A stretch of 52,822 nt of DNA from Clostridia bacterium (GTDB lineage: Bacteria; Bacillota_A; Clostridia; Christensenellales; Aristaeellaceae): assembly GCA_017399225.1 (NCBI GenBank), contig JAFQEB010000087.1, positions 1 through 52,822 of the forward strand, in the 5' to 3' direction. The position numbers were made by a program, and so were the translations under genes. This document shows, one piece after another, positions 1 through 8,642 of the stretch. How positions within the stretch are numbered: position 1 is the stretch's first letter; every line of letters starts with the position of its first letter. Under the pieces are notes generated by a model. That model was not told the origin of the DNA. It worked only from the letters and a program-made list of their open reading frames with translations, and did no database searches.

Positions 1-914
1 CCGCCTTCGCCACCCTGTACCATGTGCTGGTGACTCTGAGCAAGGTCTGCGCGCCCTTCATCCCCTTCATGGCGGAGGATATCTACCAGAACCTCGTCGT
101 GGCCAACGTGCCCGGCGCGATCGACTCCGTGCACCTGTGCGACTTCCCCGTGGCCGACGTCTCCCGCATCGACAAGGAGATGGAGGAGCAGATGGACGCG
201 CTGGTGGAGGCCGTGCAGCTGGGCCGTGCCTGCCGCGCGCTGGCCAACATGAAGACCCGTCAGCCCGCCGCCCGCCTGTTCGTCAAGGGCGCGACCTTCG
301 GCGCGGATTACCAGGCCCTGTGCGAGGATGAGCTGAACGTGAAGACCGTCGTCTTCACCGACGATACCCGCGACTACACCACCTACCAGCTCAAGCCCCA
401 GATGCGCACCCTGGGCCGCAAGTACGGCAAGCTCCTGGGCAAGATCGGCCAGCAGCTGGCGTCCATGGACGGCAACGAGGTCGTTGACGCCTTCGCCCGC
501 GGCGAGATCGTCTCCTTCGAGCTGGACGGCACCCTGGTCGAGCTGGCTGCGGAGGACGTGCTGACCGCGCCCATGCAGAAGCCCGGCTTCGTGGCTCAGG
601 AGGATCGCGGCGTGATGGTGGTGCTGGACACCAACCTGACCGAGGAGCTGATCAACGAGGGCTATGTGCGTGAAGTGATCAGCAAGATCCAGACCATGCG
701 CAAGGACAACGGCTTCGAGGTCACCGACCGCATCGAGGTCAAGTACACCTGCCAGGAGAAGCTGGCTGCCGCCATCGCTTCCGGCCTGGACATGATCAAG
801 AACGGCACCCTGGCCGTCTCCGTCGAGGCGGGCGAGGCCGACGACAGCTACATCGCGCAGGAGTGGAAGATCAACGACCAGAAGGCCGTGATCGCTGTCC
901 GCGTTTCCAAGTAA
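1..914 (+). CDS. ileS: Isoleucine-tRNA ligase, C-terminal part (type 2), 5' truncated by window edge
   Basis: This is the last 303 or so residues of isoleucyl-tRNA synthetase, which charges tRNA-Ile in the cytoplasm. The reading frame is open from base 3, so the gene starts upstream of the window. The first visible residues (LSKVCAPFIPFMAEDIYQNL) are the anticodon-binding helical domain of class I synthetases. The end contains ELINEGYVREVISKIQTMRK followed by GFEVTDRI, typical of the C-terminal domain of the eukaryote-like type-2 IleS. The C-terminal CxxC zinc finger of type-1 bacterial IleS is absent. Type-2 enzymes are known for tolerance of mupirocin; that this one is tolerant is inference. 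A hairpin follows 9 bases after the stop. Confidence 0.95.
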   Translation, partial: AFATLYHVLVTLSKVCAPFIPFMAEDIYQNLVVANVPGAIDSVHLCDFPVADVSRIDKEMEEQMDALVEAVQLGRACRALANMKTRQPAARLFVKGATFGADYQALCEDELNVKTVVFTDDTRDYTTYQLKPQMRTLGRKYGKLLGKIGQQLASMDGNEVVDAFARGEIVSFELDGTLVELAAEDVLTAPMQKPGFVAQEDRGVMVVLDTNLTEELINEGYVREVISKIQTMRKDNGFEVTDRIEVKYTCQEKLAAAIASGLDMIKNGTLAVSVEAGEADDSYIAQEWKINDQKAVIAVRVSK

Positions 915-922
915 TATACCGT

Positions 923-951
923 GGAGGAGGCTCGAATTTCGGGCCCCCTCC
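923..951 (+). terminator. Probable ileS terminator
   Basis: Stem GGAGGAGGC (923-931) pairs with GCCCCCTCC (943-951) with one mismatch and an 11-base loop. It lies just after the ileS stop. The following tract (ccggtttgcgttt) is only moderately T-rich, so this is a weak intrinsic terminator. Confidence 0.5.
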
Positions 952-998
952 CGGTTTGCGTTTAGTATCAAAATCAACCAACATAAAAACGGGGGCCG

Positions 999-1115
999 AA
1001 GGTTTCCAAAGGGCGATCGGAAAGCCCTTTGGTCGCGCCCGCAGGCGCGAAACCTTGACGCCCGAACACTCGAAACGCGTCTGCGGACGCGGCAGGGGGG
1101 GCTTTCCGATCGCCC
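999..1115 (+). promoter_or_regulatory. Complex foldable leader or structured repeat upstream of the GH4-like gene
   Basis: The 230-base gap between ileS and the next gene holds two mutually exclusive folds. Fold 1: AAGGTTTC (999-1006) pairs with GAAACCTT (1049-1056), enclosing hairpins CAAAGGGC/GCCCTTTG (1007-1014, 1024-1031) and GCGCC/GGCGC (1035-1039, 1044-1048). Fold 2: the 17-base gggcgatcggaaagccc (1011-1027) is a perfect inverted repeat of 1099-1115. A further hairpin CGCGTC/GACGCG lies at 1076-1081 and 1086-1091. It could be a cis-acting RNA switch or a palindromic intergenic repeat; one copy cannot distinguish these. Confidence 0.5.
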
Positions 1116-1144
1116 CCTGCACCCCTTCGGGAAGGTACTATGCT

Positions 1145-2461
1145 ATGAAAATTGCTCTTATTGGCCAAGACATCCCCACCCTGCTCCCGACCCTGCTGAC
1201 CGACCTGCTCTTCGTGGGCAGGCAGTCCGCCGCCATCGCGCTGGAAGAGAAGAACGCTGCCATGCAGGATGTGCTGCAGCGCTACGGCGACGCCATTATC
1301 CGCCACAGCGGCGTGGAGGCCACGCTGAATGTCACCGGCAGCCGCCGCGAGGTACTGTCCCAAGCGGATTGCGTCATCTACGCCGGCGACTGCATGGCCG
1401 CGTCCCGCTTCAAGATGGACAGGGACGCCCTCTCCGGCGTGGAGGAGGACGATCCCGGCCTGCTGGAACAGGCTCGCGTCAACGGCGGCATCGGCGGCCT
1501 GCTCCACACCCTGCGCCAGGGCGAAATGGTCCTCGACCTGTGCGAAAGCATGCAGGACTATTGCCCGGAGGCCATCGTGGTCAACCTGGGCCAGCCTGTC
1601 GCCCGCACGACGCTGATGTTTGAGAATGCCGGCTTCCGCTGCTACGGCGTGGGCCGCACGCCCCTGCGCGGCGCCAACGGCCTGGACAGCCTGGTCAAGA
1701 AGCTGAACTGCAAGGAGTCCGACGTGAAGGCCACCATCGCGGGCCTGCCGGGCTTCAGCTTCCTGGTGGGTCTGGAGGACGTAAAGGCGCAGGACGACCT
1801 GCTTCCCCTGCTGTACGACCTGGCGGAGGAGGACAACCTCGGCCAGCTGACCAAGCGCTGGCTGGACTGGTACGGGGCCATCGCCATCGGCGACGTGACC
1901 GACCATGCCGAATGGCTGCCCGCCCAGGACGATTTCGTCCCCGACGAAGAGCCGGTCTTCGGCGAAACCGTCGAGCGCCGCAAGGAGCGCATCCTTTGGA
2001 TGAACACCGTCGGCACGAAGGGCGCGCAGGAGAAGGAAGGCCAAATGGCGCAGATCCTGCTGCTTTCGAAGGCCGTGCCGATCCGCCCGATGCAGCTGGC
2101 CCTGGCGCTGCTGCGCGGCGACGACTGCGACATCCCCGCCGTCACCCGCGTGAACAACGGGGAGTTGCCACAGCTGGCGAAATCTGCTATGATAGAGGCA
2201 GAGCTGACCCAGCGCGGCGGCGCGATCGTCCCCCACGGGACGATGCTGCCCGCGCCGCTGGCGGAGATCTGCGGCGAAATCGACGAAACGAACCAGCTGG
2301 CCGCAAAGGCCGCGACCGGCGACCGCGCCGCGCTGCGCGAGTGCATCGAGATCGACCCGGCGCTGGCCGGGCTTGACCGCCTGTATGTGCAGGATGTGGT
2401 CGACAAGATGATCGAAATGCACTCGGACGTCATCAGCCGGCTGAATGAGGAAGAAGACTGA
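1145..2461 (+). CDS. Family 4 glycoside hydrolase-fold protein, probably not a canonical GH4 enzyme
   Basis: The 438-residue length and order of elements match GH4 (NAD- and metal-dependent alpha-glucosidases, alpha-galactosidases and 6-phospho-glycosidases). There is an N-terminal Rossmann strand (MKIALIG), a GGIGG segment near 114-118, NLGQP at 147-151 where the family has an NxxNP motif, and a C-terminal block (RVNNGELPQL onward, then EIDPAL) like the GH4 helical end. The expected metal ligands are missing: GVGRTP (168-173) stands where GLCHS is usual, and GLPGFSFLVGL (200-210) lacks the NGxNH histidine. This suggests loss of, or a change in, catalysis. The start at 1145 follows a GGAAGG ribosome site; the frame is open further upstream but that part is the palindromic leader. 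It is followed by the RNA-modification operon 20 bases later. Confidence 0.75.
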   Translation: MKIALIGQDIPTLLPTLLTDLLFVGRQSAAIALEEKNAAMQDVLQRYGDAIIRHSGVEATLNVTGSRREVLSQADCVIYAGDCMAASRFKMDRDALSGVEEDDPGLLEQARVNGGIGGLLHTLRQGEMVLDLCESMQDYCPEAIVVNLGQPVARTTLMFENAGFRCYGVGRTPLRGANGLDSLVKKLNCKESDVKATIAGLPGFSFLVGLEDVKAQDDLLPLLYDLAEEDNLGQLTKRWLDWYGAIAIGDVTDHAEWLPAQDDFVPDEEPVFGETVERRKERILWMNTVGTKGAQEKEGQMAQILLLSKAVPIRPMQLALALLRGDDCDIPAVTRVNNGELPQLAKSAMIEAELTQRGGAIVPHGTMLPAPLAEICGEIDETNQLAAKAATGDRAALRECIEIDPALAGLDRLYVQDVVDKMIEMHSDVISRLNEEED

Positions 2462-2481
2462 CCTGTAAAGGAGACCCGACC

Positions 2482-3337
2482 ATGTTCTTGGCCAACACCT
2501 GGGAAGACTACGAAGTCCTGGATACCGGCGACGGCGAAAAGCTGGAGCGCTGGGGCAATGTCATTCTGCGCCGGCCTGATCCGCAGACGATCTGGCCCAA
2601 GGCGAATGCGACGCTGTGGCGCAAGGCGCAGGCCCACTATCACCGCTCGGAAAAGGGCGGCGGCGAGTGGGAGTTTTTGACGCGCCTGCCGGAGAGGTGG
2701 ACGATCCGTCATCAGGACATGCAGTTCTACGTCCGCCCCACCAGCTTCAAGCACACGGGCCTGTTCCCGGAGCAGGCGGCCAACTGGGTCTGGATGCAGG
2801 AGCTGATCCGCAACAGCGGCCGCAGCGACGTGAAGGTGCTCAACCTCTTTGGCTACACCGGCGCGGCGACCATCGCCTGTGCGCAGGCGGGGGCCCACGT
2901 CACCCATGTGGATGCGTCCAAGGGCATCGTGCAGTGGGCGAAGGAGAACCGCGAGCTGAGCGGATTGCCGGAGACCCGCTTCCGCTTCATTGTCGAGGAC
3001 GCGCTGCGCTTTGTGCAGCGGGAGATCCGCCGGGGCAACAAGTACGACGGCATCCTGATGGATCCGCCCAGCTACGGCCGCGGCCCCTCGGGCGAGGTGT
3101 GGAAGCTGGAGAACGAGCTCTTCGGCCTCATCGACACCTGCGCCCAGGTGCTCAGCGACCGGCCCCTGTTCTACCTGATCAACTCCTACACGACGGGCTT
3201 CCAGGCCAGCGTGCTTTCGAACATGCTGGAGAAGTGCGTCGTGAGCCGTCACGGCGGCAAGATCGACTCCCAGGAGCTGTGCCTGCCCGTGACCAGCGGC
3301 GGCGTGCTGCCCGCCGGCGCCAGCGGAAGGTGGTACC

Positions 3338-3345
<8 letters not shown>
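2482..3345 (+). CDS. Class I SAM-dependent methyltransferase, RlmI/RlmK-like
   Basis: This 287-residue protein belongs to the COG1092 group, whose best-known members methylate 23S rRNA. Visible motifs are the SAM-binding LNLFGYTGAAT (120-130), the acidic strand end VDAS (D144), and DPPSYG (194-199), the catalytic motif IV. It is about 100 residues shorter than E. coli RlmI and lacks the N-terminal PUA domain; its first 100 residues form a small beta domain instead. Therefore the exact RNA target is not certain. Its ribosome site (AAAGGAG) is 20 bases after the previous stop, and its end overlaps the next gene by 8 bases, so it is translated together with a pseudouridine synthase and Tgt: an RNA-modification operon. 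Confidence 0.85.
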
Positions 3346-5244
<1,899 letters not shown>

Positions 5245-5250
5245 CAAACC

Positions 5251-5371
5251 AAAAGGCTCCCCCTTTGGGGGAGCTGGCATCGCGTAAGCGATGACTGAGA
5301 GGGTTCACAGACGTAGATAGCCCTCTCAGTCGCCTGACGGCGACAGCTCTCCCGGAGGGAGAGCCTTTTTT
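5251..5371. repeat. Long inverted-repeat element doubling as bidirectional terminator
   Basis: This 120-base imperfect palindrome lies between the convergent tgt and nudix genes. It begins with AAAA and hairpin GGCTCCCCC/GGGGGAGC (5255-5274), has an inner perfect repeat gactgagaggg (5293-5303) against ccctctcagtc (5321-5331), small inner hairpins (gcatcg/cgatg and gtcgc/gcgac), then hairpin GCTCTCCC/GGGAGAGCC (5346-5365) and a T6 tract at 5366-5371. The T tract overlaps the nudix stop codon. This type of repeat is, from memory, common in clostridial genomes. A partial relative lies at 7927-8037. Confidence 0.8.
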
Positions 5372-5861
5372 ATGCTTGTGCAGCGCGGATCATGATGACC
5401 ACCTGCTGCGCAATGCTGCCCTCGCGCAGGGAGGCCACGGCGTCATCCAGGCTTGCCCAGCGGGAGGACACCACCTCGCCGGAGGCAGGGGCGGCAGCGC
5501 CCTCGGCCCGGGCGGCGAAGCCCAGCATCAGCATGTTGCCGTCCATGTGGGGCCAGGAGCCCATGTAGCGCAGGGACTCGGCGGTCAGGCCGGTCTCCTC
5601 GGCGATCTCGCGGCGGACGGCGTCCTCGGCAGGTTCGCCGGGCTTGATGTACCCGGCCACCAGCACCTCCCGGTCAGGGCGACTGGTCTCCCGCTGGAGG
5701 AGGACTTCGCCGGCGGTGTTCATCACCGCCACGATGATGCAGGTGGAGAACGCGTCAAACCAGGGGCGGCCGCAGCCGTCGCACCAGGGCACAAGGCCCT
5801 CGTCGCCCAGCTCGCGGGCACTCAGCAAAGCCCCGCAGTCAGGGCAATGGGTATAGCGCAT
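5370..5861 (-). CDS. NUDIX hydrolase with N-terminal zinc ribbon
   Basis: A 163-residue nucleoside-diphosphate-X pyrophosphohydrolase. The NUDIX box runs from G70 to L92 (G-x5-E then REIAEETGL). A four-cysteine zinc ribbon (C6, C9, C27, C30) precedes it, which resembles NudC architecture, but the protein is much shorter and no SQPWPFPxS motif is seen, so the NADH pyrophosphatase label is not justified. The start at 5861 (MRYTHCPDC) is chosen because AAAGGAGT lies 5 bases upstream; the open frame extends 14 codons further without support. It is the last gene of a metY-vanZ-nudix minus-strand operon, with 2 bases between the vanZ stop and this start. Confidence 0.88.
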   Translation of the reverse strand: MRYTHCPDCGALLSARELGDEGLVPWCDGCGRPWFDAFSTCIIVAVMNTAGEVLLQRETSRPDREVLVAGYIKPGEPAEDAVRREIAEETGLTAESLRYMGSWPHMDGNMLMLGFAARAEGAAAPASGEVVSSRWASLDDAVASLREGSIAQQVVIMIRAAQA

Positions 5862-5863
5862 GG

Positions 5864-6400
5864 TTACTCCTTTCCGCGGGCGAGGCGATGGCACAGCCAC
5901 CATATCCCTGCGCCGATCATGCTTGCGGCAAAGTTGAGGATCAGGTCGTCCACATCCACCGTGCGTCGGATGAAAAGCTGGGTGAACTCAATGCAGCAGG
6001 TCAGCCCCAGGCACATCAGCGCCAGCGCCCACGGGCGGCGGAAGCGCCGCCACAGCAGCGGCAGGAAGAAGCCCCAGGGCATGAAAAGCAGCGTGTTGCC
6101 CAGCAGCTGGGTCAGCGCCTCCTCGTCGGGCAGGGCCTGCAGCTGGTGGGTGATGGTGCGGAAGGGGTGCAGGTGGATACCGTCCATGATGGAAATGCGG
6201 TAACGGGCGCTTTCCAGCATCCGGGCGGGCGCGGCCCACTGGCCCTCCAGCGCCATGAGCAGCAGCGCGGCGATGTAGGCCACGAACATGCCAAGGGTGA
6301 TCTCGCGCCGCAGTGGACGCTTCCAGGGCCTGCGGACGATGAGCCACACGGGGATCACGCACAGGCAGAGCAGCAGGAACTGGGTCAGCCGGTCGATCAC
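5864..6400 (-). CDS. VanZ-like membrane protein
   Basis: A 178-residue integral membrane protein with four to five predicted helices. The family signature is present in the second half: NTLLFMPWGFFLPLLW, a CIEFTQLF segment, then RTVDVDDLILNFAASMIGAG, which is the conserved D-DLI-N-G motif of VanZ. VanZ proteins are linked to teicoplanin resistance in one cluster, but most homologues have no known role. The start ATG overlaps the metY stop (ATGA), indicating coupling to metY. No vancomycin resistance genes are nearby, so resistance should not be inferred. Confidence 0.85.
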   Translation of the reverse strand: MIDRLTQFLLLCLCVIPVWLIVRRPWKRPLRREITLGMFVAYIAALLLMALEGQWAAPARMLESARYRISIMDGIHLHPFRTITHQLQALPDEEALTQLLGNTLLFMPWGFFLPLLWRRFRRPWALALMCLGLTCCIEFTQLFIRRTVDVDDLILNFAASMIGAGIWWLCHRLARGKE

Positions 6401-7677
6401 TGGAGGGCCTCCAGCGCCTGGGCGATATCGGAGATCAGGTCATCCGCGCCCTCCAGGCCGCAGGAGATGCGCACCAGGCCCGCGGGGATGCCAGCGGCCT
6501 CCAGCTGCTCCTCGGTCATCTGGCGATGGGTGGAGGTGGCAGGGTTCAGGCAGCAGGTGCGGGCGTCGGCCACATGGGTCTCGATGGCGGCCATCTTGAG
6601 ATGCTTCATGAAGGTCTCCGCAGCCGCGCGGCCACCCTTGAGCTCAAAGGACACTACGCCGCAGCCGCCCTTGGGCATGTACTTCATGGCCACGTCATAG
6701 TACTTGTCGCCGGGCAGGTGGGGGAAATTTACCGCCTTGACCGCCGGGTGTGATTTGAGGAAGGAAGCCACGGCCAGGCCGTTCTCGCAGTGCTTGGGCA
6801 TACGGACGTGCAGGCTCTCCAGGCCCAGGTTCAGGTAGAAGGCGTGCTGCGGGCTCTGGATGCAGCCCAGGTCGCGCATCAGCTGGCTGGTGCACTTGGT
6901 GATGAAGGCGCCCTCCTTGCCGAACTTCTCGGCATAGGTGACGCCATGGTAGCTGTCGTCGGGGGTGCACAGGCCGGGGTACTTGTCCGCATGGGCCATC
7001 CAGTCGAACTTGCCCGCGTCGATGATCGCGCCGCCCACCGCCACGCCATGGCCGTCCATGTACTTGGTGGTGGAGTGGGTCACGATGTCCGCGCCCCACT
7101 CGATGGGGCGGCAGTTGACGGGGGTGGGGAAGGTGTTGTCGATGATCAGCGGCACGCCATGGCGGTGGGCCGCATCGGCGAACTTCTCGATGTCCAGCAC
7201 GGTCAGCGCGGGGTTGGCGATGGTCTCGCCGAACATGGCGCGGGTGTTGGGCTGGAAGGCGGAGTCCAGCTCCTCGGCGGTGGCGTCGGGGCTGACGAAG
7301 GTGGACTGGATACCCATCTTTGCCAGGGTGACGCTGATGAGGTTGAAGGTGCCGCCGTAGATGGAGGAAGACGCGACGATGTGGTCGCCGGCATTGCAGA
7401 TGTTGAAGATGGCGAAGAAGTTGGCCGCCTGACCGGAGGAGGTCAGCATGGCGGCGGTACCGCCTTCGAGGGCTGCGAGCTTGGCGGCGACGTAGTCGTT
7501 GGTGGGATTTTGCAGGCGGGTGTAGAAGTAGCCGCTGGCTTCGAGGTCAAAGAGCTTGCCCATGTCCTCGGAGGTGGCATACTTGAAGGTAGTGGACTGG
7601 ACGATGGGGATTTGGCGGGGTTCGCCGTTGCCGGGGGTATAGCCGGCCTGTACGCACTTGGTATCGATAGAGGACAT
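6397..7677 (-). CDS. metY: O-acetylhomoserine sulfhydrylase / aminocarboxypropyltransferase
   Basis: A 426-residue PLP enzyme of the Cys/Met metabolism family that makes homocysteine from O-acetylhomoserine and sulfide in the cytoplasm. The PLP lysine is K205 in HSTTKYMDGHG, with DNTFPTP (180-186) and SRPS-type substrate regions as expected. The length (about 430) and the YTRLQNPTNDYVAAKLAALEGG segment favour MetY over MetB/MetC. The start at 7677 follows AAAGGATGATTCCC; an ATG nine codons upstream lacks a ribosome site. I looked for an upstream SAM or T-box riboswitch and did not see one; the upstream region is a structured repeat. Confidence 0.93.
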   Translation of the reverse strand: MSSIDTKCVQAGYTPGNGEPRQIPIVQSTTFKYATSEDMGKLFDLEASGYFYTRLQNPTNDYVAAKLAALEGGTAAMLTSSGQAANFFAIFNICNAGDHIVASSSIYGGTFNLISVTLAKMGIQSTFVSPDATAEELDSAFQPNTRAMFGETIANPALTVLDIEKFADAAHRHGVPLIIDNTFPTPVNCRPIEWGADIVTHSTTKYMDGHGVAVGGAIIDAGKFDWMAHADKYPGLCTPDDSYHGVTYAEKFGKEGAFITKCTSQLMRDLGCIQSPQHAFYLNLGLESLHVRMPKHCENGLAVASFLKSHPAVKAVNFPHLPGDKYYDVAMKYMPKGGCGVVSFELKGGRAAAETFMKHLKMAAIETHVADARTCCLNPATSTHRQMTEEQLEAAGIPAGLVRISCGLEGADDLISDIAQALEALQ

Positions 7678-7724
7678 GGGAATCATCCTTTCAATAAAAG
7701 TCAATCAACAAGGAAGCGGGAAAA

Positions 7725-7884
7725 AGGGTCAAGGGGCAATGCCCCTTGCGGGGGATGGAAGGGGCCGCGGAGGCCCCTCCCCGTCGGAGACCTCCGCGCC
7801 GTAGCGCAAAGAAACACGCGTCTTTCACGAATCCAAAGGATTCGTGAAACAGCTCACGCAGCCGAAAGGGAAAAGCCAACAAAG
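7725..7884. repeat. Structured intergenic repeat, family R1, copy 1
   Basis: The element begins with agggtcaagggg and ends with ggaaaagccaacaaag. It contains three hairpins: CAAGGGGC/GCCCCTTG (7730-7748), GGGGCC/GGCCCC (about 7760-7776), and TTCACGAATCC/GGATTCGTGAA (7824-7834 and 7838-7848). A second copy at 20755-20894 keeps both ends and all three hairpins but with different stem sequences. The function is unknown. It lies upstream of metY (minus strand). Confidence 0.7.
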
Positions 7885-7926
7885 CGCACTAACTAAACCA
7901 GTGCCATGCCGGATCAGCCGCGCAGA

Positions 7927-8037
7927 GACCCTCTCAGTCAGCTTCGCTGACAGCATACTCCTCCGCTTCGCTCCGGAACCTTTGCCCGTTCCGGGCAACT
8001 CCCCACTGGGGAGACGGTTCCCCCAAGGGGGGCCTCA
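7927..8037. repeat. Partial copy of the 5.25-kb inverted-repeat family, fused to other hairpins
   Basis: gaccctctcagtcagc with hairpin CAGTCAGC/GCTGAC matches the right half of the element at 5251-5371. It is followed by further hairpins (GTTCCGG-type at about 7974-7996, CTCCCC/GGGGAG near 7999-8013, and TTCCCCC/GGGGG near 8018-8033). It ends at the stop codon of the second nudix gene and may serve as its terminator. Together with copy 1 of family R1 it fills the 357-base gap 7678-8034, in which I see no gene. Confidence 0.6.
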
Positions 8038-8538
8038 GTTAGTGGTACGCATCCCAAGCGGCGAGGGCTTGTCGCTGTCAAGGGAAATGAACTCCGGCGA
8101 GTCCGGCAGGGAGAAGACGCGTTCCTTCAGGAAAATCGGGAAGAAGGACAGGGCAGCCAGCTCCTCATACTTCACCCAGCGGAAATGGTGTACCTCACTG
8201 CCCTCCACGCGGGTGAAACGCTCGCCGCGGAGCAGCAGCTCCGGCGGGGCTTCCATCAGGTGGTACAGGCACATCTCGTGGTATCGGGTGCCCATCAGTG
8301 TGAAGAAGCTTTCCGCCATGAAAACCAGTCGATGGGCAGGCAGGGCGATCTCCAGCTCCTCGGACAGCTCGCGGGCAAGGGCAGCCTCCGCTGACTCGCC
8401 AAGATGAACGCGCCCTCCCGGGAGGTAGTCGTGGGGGATGCCCTCATCCTGCATGATGAGCAGCTTGCCATCGTGCACAATGATCGCCGCAACGCGGTAG
8501 TTGAACGCGCCTTTGTTTGATTTGAAGGAGATATCCAT
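8035..8538 (-). CDS. NUDIX hydrolase
   Basis: A 167-residue NUDIX protein. The box runs from G42 (GGRVHLGESAE) to RELSEELEI (56-64). There are no extra domains; the N-terminal strand (NYRVAAIIVHDGKLLIMQ) and the ESFFTLMGTRYHEMCLYH region resemble NUDIX proteins of the ADP-ribose/8-oxo-dGTP type whose substrate is usually unassigned. The start at 8538 follows AGAAGGTG; the open frame extends 36 codons upstream but crosses the promoter, so that extension is rejected. Its own strong promoter is seen at 8572-8600. It lies beside a sirtuin gene, and both families touch NAD/ADP-ribose chemistry, a suggestive but unproven link. Confidence 0.88.
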   Translation of the reverse strand: MDISFKSNKGAFNYRVAAIIVHDGKLLIMQDEGIPHDYLPGGRVHLGESAEAALARELSEELEIALPAHRLVFMAESFFTLMGTRYHEMCLYHLMEAPPELLLRGERFTRVEGSEVHHFRWVKYEELAALSFFPIFLKERVFSLPDSPEFISLDSDKPSPLGMRTTN

Positions 8539-8571
8539 ACGGCACCTTCTTTTGAGAACAATGACTCCAAA

Positions 8572-8600
8572 AGTATAGCACGCCGGGACAAAACCGTCAA
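8572..8600 (-). promoter_or_regulatory. Sigma-A-type promoter of nudix gene
   Basis: On the minus strand TTGACG (8595-8600), a 17-base spacer and TATACT (8572-8577) precede the nudix start at 8538. The promoter is embedded in an inverted repeat (see next entry). Confidence 0.75.
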
Positions 8601-8611
8601 TCCGGCGTGCT
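8577..8611 (-). terminator. Inverted repeat: sirtuin terminator and/or operator over the nudix promoter
   Basis: A perfect 10-base inverted repeat, AGCACGCCGG (8577-8586) and CCGGCGTGCT (8602-8611), lies downstream of the sirtuin stop on the minus strand and is followed by tatacttttgg. It spans the spacer and -35 of the nudix promoter, so it may act as terminator, operator, or both. Confidence 0.5.
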
Positions 8612-8642
8612 GATTGTATCGGATTTAGAACAAGGGAAGCGC

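Noticed and set aside
863..1144. N-terminal extension of the GH4-like gene by 94 codons
   Set aside because: The extension overlaps ileS out of frame and crosses the palindromic leader; the Rossmann strand begins exactly at ATG 1145 behind a ribosome site.
5864..6400. Glycopeptide resistance locus because of the VanZ-like gene
   Set aside because: No vanHAX, vanRS or vanY genes accompany it; VanZ-like proteins are common without resistance.
7678..7960. SAM or T-box riboswitch before metY
   Set aside because: No T-box sequence, specifier stem or SAM-I core was visible; the region is the R1 repeat and other hairpins.
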